This document shows, piece by piece, positions 11,401 to 21,900 of a stretch of DNA of 46,795 nt; position 1 is the stretch's first letter; the number at the start of each line of letters is the position of its first letter. The DNA lies in assembly GCF_000090795.2 (NCBI RefSeq), contig NW_003546277.1:338217-385011 (forward strand). Reading direction: 5' to 3'. Below the pieces are notes generated by a model. The model ran no database searches. It was given only the letters and a program-made list of their open reading frames with translations, and was not told the origin of the DNA. The translations under genes and the position numbers were made by a program. This DNA is from Amphimedon queenslandica (Eukaryota > Porifera > Demospongiae > Haplosclerida > Niphatidae).

Positions 11401-12013
11401 AGAAAAGGGACAAATACAAGAATGGCTAAATAATAAAGTCTTACCCCAGTTCAAGAATATCATTCAAAACAATAGCAAATAATCCATGATTAATTAAATA
11501 TTGGTAAACCTAAAAAATAATAACACAATAATATACCGTACACGTCTTAATTTTCGAGGTGTATTAAATTTCGTTATTTTCGTGCTCACCTTAATTCCAC
11601 GAAATTTAAACCACCTCTAATGCCATTCTATTGTATGTAGACTATGGCCAGAACACGAAAATTAGCTCACACGAATATTAACTTTTGAGCAAATTTCATT
11701 GAAAACACGAAATTTTGAACCCTCGAAAATTTGGACGTATACGGTAGTTAATTAATTCATTAACTGTGTCAGAATTAAAATACAGGTACAATGTCTTACC
11801 CAATCAAAGAACTCATCTAAATTTTCAATATGGTTCCACTTGCTCTCTATACAATTCAAAAAGTTGAGGATTACTGGCGACAGTGAGTTGAAACAAACCT
11901 TTCACATATTGTGAAGAGTGTAAAGGGATATGAGTAGGAGGAGCATCATCATCACTGGACTGACTGGACTCTGGGTCAGTCTCCAGTCGCATATAGCGGG
12001 TCTTTTTAGACAT
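7280..12013 (-). CDS. ATG9: Autophagy-related protein 9 (lipid scramblase)
   Basis: ATG9 is the multi-pass scramblase of Golgi/endosome vesicles that seed the autophagosome. The first exon (11825-12013) reads MSKKTRYMRLETDPESSQS, with YMRL matching the Yxx-hydrophobic adaptor-binding signal at the N-terminus of animal ATG9. Next comes WNHIENLDEFFDWVYQYL, the family start of the core, then several hydrophobic segments. Diagnostic pieces follow: YHRILRFKNYMVAMINKD, FFTMGLKYNYELLLF, RHFNELDHELIVRLNRAYLP and DELLSPLVTPFILYFSLR, then IIDFLRNFT. The tail is disordered with a Gln run (about 7905-7925) and Pro-rich ends, stopping at 7280. Introns are many; one at 10603-10645 is only 43 nt. One intron holds a satellite array (8845-9448), another a MITE-like element (11534-11746). 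It shares a 204-bp promoter with COA1. Confidence 0.95.
8374..8453. repeat. (AAT)n microsatellite in an ATG9 intron
   Basis: About 27 uninterrupted AAT units lie in an ATG9 intron. AT-rich trinucleotide runs of this type recur throughout the window, almost always in introns or 3' flanks. Confidence 0.95.
8845..9448 (+). repeat. 177-bp satellite array, about 3.4 monomers, in an ATG9 intron
   Basis: The word 'gccttgg' recurs at 8994, 9171 and 9348, a 177-bp period. Each monomer contains ATGGCCGTAACTTGAAAAAT followed by TCAAG, giving a 7-bp inverted repeat (ACTTGAA/TTCAAGT) around three A bases. It also has an AATAAAAATTTGGGG block and a TTTTTGGAAAAA block. The same monomer forms the arrays at 26296 and, reversed, at 37627. 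Here it lies antisense to ATG9, so its AATAAA words are not on the ATG9 transcript. Confidence 0.95.
10603..10645 (-). other. Ultrashort 43-nt intron of ATG9
   Basis: Joining GGAGAA-AA to A-GTTTTC across gtacat...catacag restores the conserved ATG9 string GEKVFFTMGLKYNYELLLF. Without splicing the frame meets TAA. This sets a working lower limit for intron size in this genome. Confidence 0.85.
11534..11746. mobile_element. MITE-like element with terminal inverted repeats, in an ATG9 intron
   Basis: The left end TACCGTACACGTCTTAATTT and the reverse complement of the right end (TACCGTATACGTCCAAATTT) match at most positions and continue into TTCGAGG on both sides. The element is about 213 bp, has no open frame, and contains several internal CACGAAATTT-type words. 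A TA target duplication is possible but not clear. A non-autonomous DNA transposon is the likely origin. Confidence 0.75.
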
Positions 12014-12217
12014 ACTGTCCTTCTTCTATGGCCTTAGCTTACTTAGAAAAGAATGACTCAATAAACTCCAAAAAAGTAAACAAAAAGGAAGGGACTAAGG
12101 GAGGGGCTGGAAATGGGCGGGGCCATAAAACTAGCCAATTAATAAATTATTATTAATAGACTTATTGCCCACGTGCTGTCACGTGGGTCAAGGGAGGAGC
12201 AATTCTTCTACAAGAAA
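12014..12217. promoter_or_regulatory. Bidirectional promoter between ATG9 and COA1
   Basis: Only 204 bp separate the two start codons, which point away from each other. The region holds GGGAGGGGCTGG near 12098 and GGGCGGGGCC at 12116-12125 (SP/KLF-like), a CCAAT word near 12135, and two E-boxes nearer COA1. Shared control is inferred from the spacing. Confidence 0.75.
12168..12187. promoter_or_regulatory. Inverted pair of CACGTG E-boxes (CLEAR-like)
   Basis: CCCACGTG and CACGTGGG are exact reverse complements separated by CTGT. The two CACGTG cores (12170-12175 and 12180-12185) are 10 bp apart, one helical turn. bHLH-zip factors such as MITF/TFE or USF/MYC bind CACGTG; TFE-type CLEAR sites (GTCACGTGAC) drive autophagy genes in vertebrates, and TCACGTGG here is close. 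Binding in this organism is inferred. Confidence 0.6.
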
Positions 12218-12790
12218 ATGTCTTCCCAGCCTTTGGTAAAGGTAGCCATATTTGGAGCATTTGCCTCTGTATCTGGCTGTGTAGTATTGTACTATCTAAT
12301 GCAAAGTAAAGACACATTGATACTTAGGCTAAAGCACTGTACAAAACGTCTACCTTTACCACAGGGAAGCTAGCATCCAGTGGATACTACACTGAAACAG
12401 TGAAAGCATTAAGAGATAACGAGAGAGCAGTGACATTGATAGGAGAACCGCTGAGGTTTCAGTTTTTACGGCTCAATGATAAAAGGAATCACATTACAAC
12501 AACACAAGCAGAAGTGAACACAAGTTAATTAATGATGATGAAAGTTCTAAGTGTATTCATAGTTTGGTTTACTGAATGACTATGCCCATTCAGCAAATTG
12601 CAGTCCTAAATATAATTAATTTTATTTTTAGGTAGCAATACCAGTGAGTGGCAGTAAACATGCTGGGCACATTCACTCTTTTGCTGATCATCATGACGGC
12701 AAGTGGAGATTACAGAAAGTTATATTTGAATTCAAAGGTCGACCAGACAAAATGGTTATACTCGACACAAGTAGCAACAACAAATCATGA
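12218..12790 (+). CDS. COA1: Cytochrome c oxidase assembly factor 1 (TIM21-like)
   Basis: COA1 is a small inner-membrane protein that helps early assembly of cytochrome oxidase and complex I. Exon 1 (12218-12305) gives MSSQPLVKVAIFGAFASVSG followed by CVVLYYLMQ, one membrane helix. Exon 2 (from 12365) gives RKLASSGYYTETVKALRDNE and RFQFLRLNDKRN. Exon 3 begins VAIPVSGSKHAGHIHSFAD, the family's conserved IPVSGS block, and ends DKMVILDTSSNNKS with TGA at 12788-12790. Joins are in frame (phase 1, then 0). At about 130 residues it matches the family length. The start at 12218 is chosen because the upstream in-frame ATG near 12173 lies in the E-box promoter and adds charged residues before the helix. 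Its end faces DAP1, 75 bp away. Confidence 0.9.
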
Positions 12791-12865
12791 TACATACCAA
12801 ATACTAATAAACAAGAGGCTATTATTGTGTTTGTCAATCAATTAGTCAGTTATACTTGAGATAGG

Positions 12866-13779
12866 CTAGTTCTTCCTGGGCTGGTTGATCTGCATTTGTT
12901 TAGGAGGAGCATGATACTTCTCATGGGTCGGCTTTGGTTTTTCATGAAACGATTTTATGGCCGTGCTATGCGACTGAGGCGTGTCCTATAACATATAATT
13001 AATATTAATAAATAAAAATAATGTACAATACTTACAATACTGCTCAGTCCAGCTACAGCAACATCTTGTTTCATGTCCACCCTACATGAGAATAATAATA
13101 AAACAAACTACAGTCACTGTGGATGTGTATTCAATGGAGAATTGTTGATAGTACAGTTTGTTATGTCTTCTCATTCAGTAGCTGATAATGAAACTATTGT
13201 ATTGCAGTATCACTCCATGCAAGATAGCAATAGCCTCCCATCATTCACAATTACTTTTACCAGACTCCAGTGATGATAGGCATAAGCACACCTGGCCATT
13301 ATTAGTGGTGCACTATTCATAAACCTCGGGACTGGTTAGTATCACACACATTCAGTATTATAAAGCAAACATGACCACTACTTCAGTTTTATTTCAGTTG
13401 TGTAATCCAATGACCAATCCCCACTTTTATAACGTAATTGATTGGCAATTCACTATGGTGTTGTTTACATTAATCAGCATAATTATTGTTGTGATCTGCT
13501 GATAAAGCAATGCCCAACCGTCACTGTTAGGATTTCTATACCAGCTGAGCACTATTTGATTCCACTCACTTGACGGGAGTGCCTCCCATTGGATTAACAG
13601 TGTCTTTATATTTCTCGTCATAAGCATCAGAGTCTTGTTCCTTGTGCTTGTGTTTCGTGACAATTCTCATACCTCCAGCTTTAACTACAGTTTATAATGG
13701 ATTGTTAATGTGTGAATACGCAGTAGGGGCTCTTACCGGCTGGTGGATGACCTGCTTTAAGTTCTGGACCCTCACTCAT
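12866..13779 (-). CDS. DAP1: Death-associated protein 1 (autophagy regulator)
   Basis: DAP1 is a small, disordered, proline-rich protein; in vertebrates it is an mTOR substrate that restrains autophagy. Five short exons join: MSEGPELKAGHPPA (from 13779), then GGMRIVTKHKHKEQDSD, with the AGHPPA and GGMRIV blocks diagnostic for the family. DTVNPMGGTPVK ends the second exon. A short exon near 13290-13340 gives NSAPLIMAR, and exon 13037-13084 gives VDMKQDVAVAGLSSI. The last (12866-12988) gives HEKPKPTHEKYHAPPK and ends MQINQPRKN, matching the QPRK terminus. No membrane segment or enzyme motif is seen, as expected. It is head-to-head with UQCRQ and tail-to-tail with COA1. The two middle exons are the least certain boundaries. 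Confidence 0.87.
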
Positions 13780-14037
13780 GCTCTCGTGCTTTCTTCTTTT
13801 GATTACGTTATTTAATTAATTAATGAACTGCCACGCCCTGTCATAGACCACGCCTTGTTTTGGAGCATTGATTTGTGAAGAAGTCAAACTCAGTCAAATA
13901 AAGCTTTTCTGGGTCTACATTGACTTGGTAAGTGTTACACTAACCTACCTATCCTCTACTTGGACCATTCTTGTGATTAATTTTACTTTCTAACAGAATT
14001 TTCATCTCGTTCTAATTAAAGCCCATCTCTACAAACA
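13780..14037. promoter_or_regulatory. Bidirectional promoter between DAP1 and UQCRQ, with a UQCRQ 5' UTR intron
   Basis: 258 bp separate the divergent starts. GCCACGCCC (13830-13838) and ACCACGCC (13847-13854) are KLF/SP-like boxes. A donor at 13928 (TTG/gtaagt) and an acceptor at 13996 (taacag) define a 69-nt intron in the UQCRQ 5' UTR. Confidence 0.65.
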
Positions 14038-14289
14038 ATGGGTAGAGGGTTTGGTTCATTGGGTGTACGAGTAAGACACATCATAACCTACTCACTCTCT
14101 CCCTACGAGCAACGGGCCTTTGCTGGAGTGCTTACCAAATCACCAGCTAATTGGCTGAGGCGAATATCAGATCAACTACCCTACATGGCACCTGGTTTCA
14201 TCAGTCTATGGTTCATTATCCATTACTCAAAGAAAAACCATGATATGAGGTTGAGGAAGAATCTTGATGACTATGCTAATGAAGAATAA
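14038..14289 (+). CDS. UQCRQ: Cytochrome b-c1 complex subunit 8
   Basis: This nuclear gene encodes a small inner-membrane subunit of respiratory complex III, next to cytochrome b. A single coding exon of 83 codons reads MGRGFGSLGVRVRHIITYSL, then SPYEQRAFAGVLTKSPANWL and RRISDQLPYMAPGFISL. The pattern RHxITYSLSPxEQRA is diagnostic. One membrane helix follows (APGFISLWFIIHYSKK) and the C-terminus is charged, ending DDYANEE. The length equals the family's usual 82 residues. A non-coding first exon ends at 13927. AATAAA is present near 14381. The promoter is shared with DAP1, and the 3' end faces prohibitin. Confidence 0.96.
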   Translation: MGRGFGSLGVRVRHIITYSLSPYEQRAFAGVLTKSPANWLRRISDQLPYMAPGFISLWFIIHYSKKNHDMRLRKNLDDYANEE

Positions 14290-14464
14290 CTATTACTTGC
14301 TAGTGCATAATATTATTATAAAATTAATGTTAGCTAGACATGTTTATTAGTGATTTAAGTATTTATGATTTCAGTGATAAATAAATATCACACACTACGA
14401 CAGTATTAGTTCAGTTCACAACAATTAATTATATGGAACAGAGAATTAATGAGGCTATCACATT

Positions 14465-15798
14465 TCACCGTATTTGCAAAAGGAGGTTTTGTCCACCTCC
14501 AGGTAGATAGGCAACATTGGGGGACCTTGATAAAGTATTCGCAATCTCTTCGGCTGCTTCTAATCTTCTTAATTCAATCAATCCATCTCCAGCTTCTGAA
14601 AATGATTTGGCCAACATTTCAGCTGCCTTTGCGTCTCCTTCAGCTGTTATGATAGCAGCTTGCTTGTATTGCTCTGCCTACAAAGCAAGAGGGCAAGGAA
14701 GAAACAGAGTTTTCACACTTTAATGTTTATAAATATGAATTATTAGTAAGCCTCAATCTCTTTTCTACATTATAACTTGCAAAAAACAGTACAAGTAAAT
14801 AATAATGCTCACCTTTTCAACGAGAAAACGAGCCCTTTCAGCCTCTTGTTGAGCTGTTAAAATAATAAAAATAATGCAATCATTCCAGAATATAAAGAAA
14901 CATACCAACTTGCTTCATCTCCACGGCTTGAGTGAATTCAAGACCAAAGCTCAGGTGTGTCTATAAGAGGATTTAATGCAAATACAGTCAATGACAGACT
15001 CACAATGGACATGTCATCAAGAATAATCCCAAAGTAAGCAGCTCTCTCCGCCAGCATTTCGCTAACTTTCTGTGATACCTACAAGGACATACACATTGTG
15101 ACTGATAGGGTTCCTAATGGAGTTGAATAGACACTGACCACTTCACGCTGTGTAATCAGCTCACTAGCATCAAACTGAGCCTGTATGTATGTGTAATAAT
15201 AATAATAATAATAGCAATACTGTCAAGATAGCAAACTTACAACAACCGCTTTTAAAACTTCAGTTGTAATGGACGGCAAAACTCTTTCTTCAAAATCCAC
15301 TCCAACATTACTGAATATCCAGGGGAGCTTCTCTTCTTTGGGTCGGAACAAAAGACGGAGAGTAATATCAACATTTTGGAGATCTAATGAGATACAAGTA
15401 AAATAAATAAATTATAACTGCATGCTAATTAAAGTTGATACTAATAGGTTTTAAAATAATAATTAGCTCAAGCTAGTGGGAGGGGCTAGATATGGTACCT
15501 TTGCTTCCAGTGACTACAGGTACATTCCGTGGTTTGCTCCGGATACTAAAGAAGATTGGTTTCTGGACCCAAGGAACAAGAAAGTGAGTTCCTTCTCCTG
15601 AGACTGAGTCTAATACGCCACGAAATCGATCAAAAATAACAACTCTCTCTCCTCCATCAACTGCAGGGTAGAAATTTATAAAGTAAAGACCTTAATTTTA
15701 TGACTACCATTACCATTGTATAGGGTACTGTTAACGATAGCTCCAGTTGCAGCCAGTCCAACTCCGAAAGCAGCCAATCGGTTCAGTGCACCAGCCAT
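14465..15798 (-). CDS. PHB1: Prohibitin 1
   Basis: Prohibitin 1 forms ring complexes with prohibitin 2 in the mitochondrial inner membrane, acting as a scaffold for proteases and cristae. The protein starts [20 protein letters not shown] (an N-terminal membrane anchor), then [18 protein letters not shown]. The PHB domain continues with [40 protein letters not shown] and [22 protein letters not shown]-terminal coiled coil follows ([20 protein letters not shown]). It ends [17 protein letters not shown] with TGA at 14465-14467. At about 270 residues it matches the family. All seven or so exons join in frame. It is divergent from the HD-PTP-like gene, with 225 bp between starts. Confidence 0.96.
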
Positions 15799-16023
15799 TT
15801 TGCACAGCAAAATCAGTCACCATGTGACCATGTGGAACCATTTCTGCGCATGCCCAAAAAATTCGATCTCAGGCCTCCATGTTTGGATCCTAAATCCATA
15901 ATTCCTGAATCCAGTCTGAGAATGACCAAAAGAAGGGCGTGGCCGACAAGCCCTTATTATTAACATTTTGTTACACTTTTGCACTCTGTGTCATCTTCTC
16001 TCTCTCTGCTCTGTTTGTCAGTA
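15799..16023. promoter_or_regulatory. Bidirectional promoter between PHB1 and the HD-PTP-like gene
   Basis: The 225-bp gap holds CTGCGCATGCCC near 15842-15852, close to the NRF1 palindrome (TGCGCATGCGC), a factor that serves mitochondrial genes in animals. It also holds GGGCGTGGCC at 15935-15944 (KLF/SP-like) and two CATGTG words near 15821-15833. Functions are inferred from motif and position. Confidence 0.6.
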
Positions 16024-18422
16024 ATGGCTGCTACTTGGGAATGTCCACCTCTTCCTATGATCAGCTTCTCCCTTAAAGACGGGAGCAAGGCCAGCTTCAA
16101 TGCTCTCAAGCCAGTGAGTTGTTGTATCATAGATATTAGACTGGTTCTGTATCTATGGTTGTTTGTTCTATTTATGCTATAAGTGGCCCATCTGTTTTGT
16201 TTAGTTCATAGCATCTCAGTATGATGAGAATCCTGATAGTTTTACTAATGAGATACGGCAACTTGAACAGCTGCGTGATGTAAGGACCTGCCCCTCCCCC
16301 TCTCATCAAATTTATTATTATTATTATATTTATTAGGCGTCGTTGAAAGTGTCCAAGGATCATAATGGTTGCACTCTCTTGAGACGTTATTATGCTCAGC
16401 TCCATTTACTGAGAGCTCGGTTCCCTCAAGAAGCAGCTGGCATCATACCGATACACTTCAGCTGGTATGTATATATTGTAATAGTACCATGATGATAATG
16501 ATATCACTGGTACATTATGATGGTGTGTGGTATTAGTGACTGGTACTGTACATTGAGTGTTGTGTGGCAGACAGGGTCTATGTTCACTGGCTGCTCTTAT
16601 TGATATCAGTATTGTGATGATCCTGTTGGTACCACCTGTTGCACTGTCCTTGTACACCAGAATCTGAATTCACCTCTGTCCCCTCCCCCTCTTGTTGTAT
16701 TGTAGACAGTTACAGTAGTTAATATAATAATTGTAATGTATTTAAAATATTCATGACTTTGTCATGTGATCTTGTTTGTTTACAACTATAACCTGTCAGA
16801 CACATGTGACTCCAGTCCCTTTATTAGGAAAGATGTGTATACTGGAGCTGAGTCACAGCTGGAAGGGCTTCAGGCGGAACTAGCTCCAATCCTTTACAAC
16901 ATTGGTACAGGACTTGAGTGACTCGTTAATTATTATTGTTAATTACAGGGGCACTCCATTCACAAGTCGGGAGTAAGAACAGCAGACACAGTGAACAAGA
17001 CATGAAGGAGGCCCTCACTCATTACCAATGCTCTGCTGGAGCCTTTGCTTATATTAATGTTAGTGATTCACTGCCTCTCTCTCTTTCTTTCTCTCTATTT
17101 CTATCAATGATGTTTCTATTACTGATGTTTCTATCCTCTCCCCTCCCTCTCCCCAAACAGGATAACTTTGGAAGCAGTGGTCAGTCCGATTTGTCTCCTC
17201 AGTTAGTTGAAATGTACAATACTTTAATGCTGGTAAGGACATACTCATGTATAGATATTAACATGTATAGCCAGCCAGTATACATGTGATATCAGTTACA
17301 TTATTCCTGCCATTACAGATATGTACCTCTTTCTTTTCTTCTATGCCAACAGGGTCAGGCTCAAGAGTGTGTTGTTGAGAAGTCACTCAAAGGAGTATCG
17401 AAAGTGAAGAATCTGAATATTTCTAAAATATCAATGAAAGTAAAACCAGTCTCTTCATATAATAGTTTCATCATTGGAATAATAAAGTGTCATTAAACTG
17501 TGTCACCATTATTGTATCATTGTGTTAGGTTGCTCAATACTACCAGTCAGTGGTGCTAGTGTTAGAATCAGATGTTGCTGTATCAGTTAACAAGAAGCAC
17601 AAAGACTGGCTGAGACTTCTCTCTCTGAAGATATCCTATTACACTGCCATTGCTCATGTTAGCACACTAATAATTCTTTGTATGTACTCTCTGTATTGCT
17701 TATTATCTGCAGCTGTATCAAGCTAATTCAATGGAGGAACAGTCCAACTATGGCTATATGGTAAGTGTATCAATTGGTTACCAGTGATTCCCAGTTCCTC
17801 CTGCAGATTGCCTATCAGCAGCTGGCCCTGGAGAAGATTAAATCAATTGGTAAACCTCACCGTGCCACACCTGATGTCTTTAAAGAAGCAATCAAAAATT
17901 TGGCAGATTTTTTGAATCAAAAGTAAGCTAAAGGAAAGGGGGGGGGGAGCAGCTGTGTTCTATTCTTCTTTTTCTTATTCTTCTTCAGGCTGCAGGAATC
18001 ACTTAAACAGAACGAGCAGGTCTTTCATGAACTTGTTCCTGATCTTGAGACACTGGAACCAGCACCAGGTGAATTTGGACATGTAATTCACAGCCTCTTC
18101 TATGAGATTTTGATTTATTTCATTTTTACTCCTGGCCGGTATTTACTTATTAATTTTGTAGGTTTTGAGTTGGTAAAGCCTTACATGTTTCAGCCGGCAG
18201 ATCCAAAGAACATTGGTACCGACATATTTTCAAGATTGGTACCAATGCGAGCGTATGAAGCTGCTTCTATATACAGGTAATGTATACCTGATGTATTTAT
18301 AATAATATAATGATGTTAACACACAGTGAAGAGCAAGCTAAGATAATGAGATCCATTAATTCATCAGTTGAACAAAAGAATGAAGAACTAAGGTAAGATA
18401 CTGGTACCCTTTTTAGTAATTT

Positions 18423-18456
<34 letters not shown>

Positions 18457-18882
18457 ATTAAACTTGCAGTACTTTCATGACATCTCTTAACATCAGTGAA
18501 TTGACCATACCCACAGACACTCCATCCTTACCAAGTATATATTATATGATACTTATGCATCTTCATGTAGTCTCACTCCTCCATTAGGTGATCTGATGAC
18601 ACTCCATCGTCAGTTTCAAAGTAAAGGGAGTCTCATCAGGGAGACAGAGTCAAAAATAAAAGGTATGACTCCACAAATTTAATTGAATTATTATTATTAT
18701 TATTGTTGTTGTTGTTGTTGTTGTTTTTGTTGTTGTTGTTATTCAAGAATTGATGAGTTTGTCGGAGAGAGTTGAGCAGCAGTTAAGTGAAGTGGCTCAG
18801 ATGAAAGATGATGAAACAAAAGATGAAAAGGAGTTTCAGGTTTTTAATTATTCATTTATTATTATTATTATTATTATTATTA

Positions 18883-18917
<35 letters not shown>

Positions 18918-21900
18918 GTCAGGGAAGACATGGTGCTAGGCCAGAGTCTCAGGTTTGCTCCAGTTTATGGAAGGAGCTTGACTCAATGCTTAAATACCAC
19001 AAACAAGCTGTAAGTACATGTACATCTACAATGATAATAATATTTATTATTATTATTTTTTATTTTTATTTTTATTTGACAATGTGTCAGCTATTCTGAA
19101 TGTTATGAACCTTGTAATTGATTTACTGCTAAAGTTTATGAAGGAAATGAATGAGAAACACCTTATTCTACTGTTAATATTTTAATAATTTTTAATTTCC
19201 TTTAGAATAACTCCAATTCAGAGCTCCATGCCATGTTCTCCCAGTTCTGTCCCAACCTGCTACTGTTAGCTGGTCAAACCAACACACTAGTCTCCGCCAT
19301 ACCATCCCTACCTGCTCAAGATGGTGTGTTCCTTCTCTAATAATATTTATTAAAGTTATTGTTATTATTATTGATAGACCCTGAGGAAACGGACAAGGAA
19401 AGACTAACAACGCTATTGGTCAGTGACCTACAACAACGTCTGGTGTATTTATTTATTTATTTGTTTATTTATTTATTTATTTATTTGTTTGTTTGTTTAT
19501 TTATTAGAATAAAGTTGAAGAGATGAAGACCCAGAGACAGGAGTTATTGGACCAGTTGCGTGGTCAGATGAATAATGATGATATCCTTCATGCAATGATT
19601 GGAGAGAGCAGCTCTACTCAAGGAGCAGTGATTGAGGAGTATCTCCAGAAACCAAAGGAAAGGGCTGACGTCATAAGACAGAACCTAACAGCTCAAGACG
19701 CCATATTGAAGTAAGTTCCCACAAAAGATGCTGAACATTTGACTGCATTTAGCTTGAGACTGTGTAGTGTAGCATGTGTGGTAATTTTAACAGCAGTTTT
19801 ATCTATTTATTTATTTATTATTGTTATTATTATTATTGTTTTTGTTGTTGTTGTTGTTGTTATTTAGAGCTTTGACTGAGGCAAATGCAAAACAAGCGAA
19901 AGTGAGACAAGCTTTACAGGAGGTCCAGAAAAAGTAAGTACTTGAACCACCTTAACCTTCTCTTGTCATTACTCTCTCTCTCTTCACTTGTTGAACTCTA
20001 GGAGGGAAGAATGGTGTGTCAGTCTTGCCAAAGCAGCTGGTAACTTCACATTCCTTCAGTCGAAGATAAGGTAACATACCTAGCACCCTCTGTCCCTTCA
20101 TCCCTACCATTATTGGTTGATTGTTGTTGTTGTTGTTGTGTAGTGAGGGGCTGGTGTTTTACTCCAAGTTAGCTGAAAGTGTTGCTAGACTCCATAAGAG
20201 GTCATTGGAGGTTTGCACCACAAGAAGACGAGAGAGACAAAGTATTGACAGGTAACCAATAATTAATTAACTATAATAATAATAAAAATAATTATTATTA
20301 TTATTAATAGGCATAGTCCTGCTCCTGATAAAAGGACTCCATCTTCTTCTCCAGTACCACAAAATAAAGAATGTAAAGAAATGTTTTTATTTTTTAATCA
20401 TTAATAATTGGCTTGTTTTTATTTCAGCTAATAAAACACATCAGCTCTCTACTCAGACTCATTCCTCTCAATCATCTCCTGGTCACACCCCTCACGGACA
20501 CGCCCCTCAACCATCGGCAACTTCTCGAGACCACACCCCACAGTCACCTCAGGGTCACACCTCCCAACTAGCCCATCCCCCCATTAGACCACCTAAGAGT
20601 ACTTCTTTACGTGGTGGACCGATACAGAAAGATATACAACAACAATCAAATGATGGGGAGGCAGAGGGAGGGGATATGAGCCAACTGATATTAGAAATGA
20701 AGAAAAACCAAGAGATGCAGAGAGCTAATCTTAACAATACTGGCACTAGTGAGGTATCAGCTGCTGCCACACCCACTGCCACACCCCCCACAGCTCAGGG
20801 AGTGTCTCTATTACTAGATGAACCCGTTAATTTATCATTAGCTACTGGTCTTATTGAACCAGTACTGATACCTCAATCAGTACCAATTGATGTTAGTCAG
20901 AGTCTCCCTCCTCCTGCTATTCAAGGATCAACTAGTAACCAAGAACTTCAGGGTCCGATTCGTCCCAGTAAACCCTCTCACCTTCAAGGGGACACTAAGA
21001 TTGACGCTACTACCAGTCAACCAGTGTCCACTGTACCATCGTTAATGCCTGTTAATGTTCAGCAGGTAGATACTATCAGTACTGGTCCTGCTTCTCCTAA
21101 TGTAGGACAAGAAGATGTTACTAATGCTGAGACAGAAACAGATGCAGCTTTTATTACTACTGACGTAGAATCAGTTCATGTATCCATTACTGGTGCTACA
21201 GCCCCACCTCTTGTTCCTCATAGCAGTGACGCTGATGTAGCCCCACCTCCTCCTATTACTGTTGAATCCAGTTCAAGTCCTGCTAATACAGTTGTCAGCA
21301 TGGGACCAGGTCAGTTAGAGATATTAACACTCCATTTTATCATACTCTTGTTACTAGGTAATACTGGAATGACTATACCTCCTCCTATTCCTAGTACAGG
21401 GCCAGTAATACCTCCTTCTATTTCTAGTACAGGGCCAGTAATACCTCCTCCTATTTCTAGTACAGGACCAGTAATACCTCCTCCTATTCCTAGTACAGGG
21501 CCAGTAATACCTCCTCCTATTCCTAGTACAGGGCCAGTAATACCTCCTCCTATTCCTAGTACAGGGCCAGTAATACCTCCTCCTATTCCTAGTACAGTGC
21601 CAGTAATACCTCCTCCTATTCCTAGTACAGGGCCAGTAATACCTCCTCCTATTCCTAGTACAGGGCCAGTAATACCTCCTCCTATTTCTAGTACAGGGCC
21701 AGTAATACCTTCTCCTATTTCTAGTACAGGGCCAGTAATACCTTCTCCTATTTCTAGTAGAGGATCAGCTCCTTTTGTTCCTTTGTCTCGTCCTCTAGTG
21801 ACTGCAGGCCCAGTTTCAGCTCCTAACAGTGATCAAGCTGTTAATGGTGACACAACTTCTGATCTAACATCCAGTCAAGACTCGGAGTCTGTTGAATCTA

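Noticed and set aside
16172..16657. Two minus-strand frames near the HD-PTP-like 5' end
   Set aside because: They are antisense to Bro1 exons and introns and have no splice or domain support.
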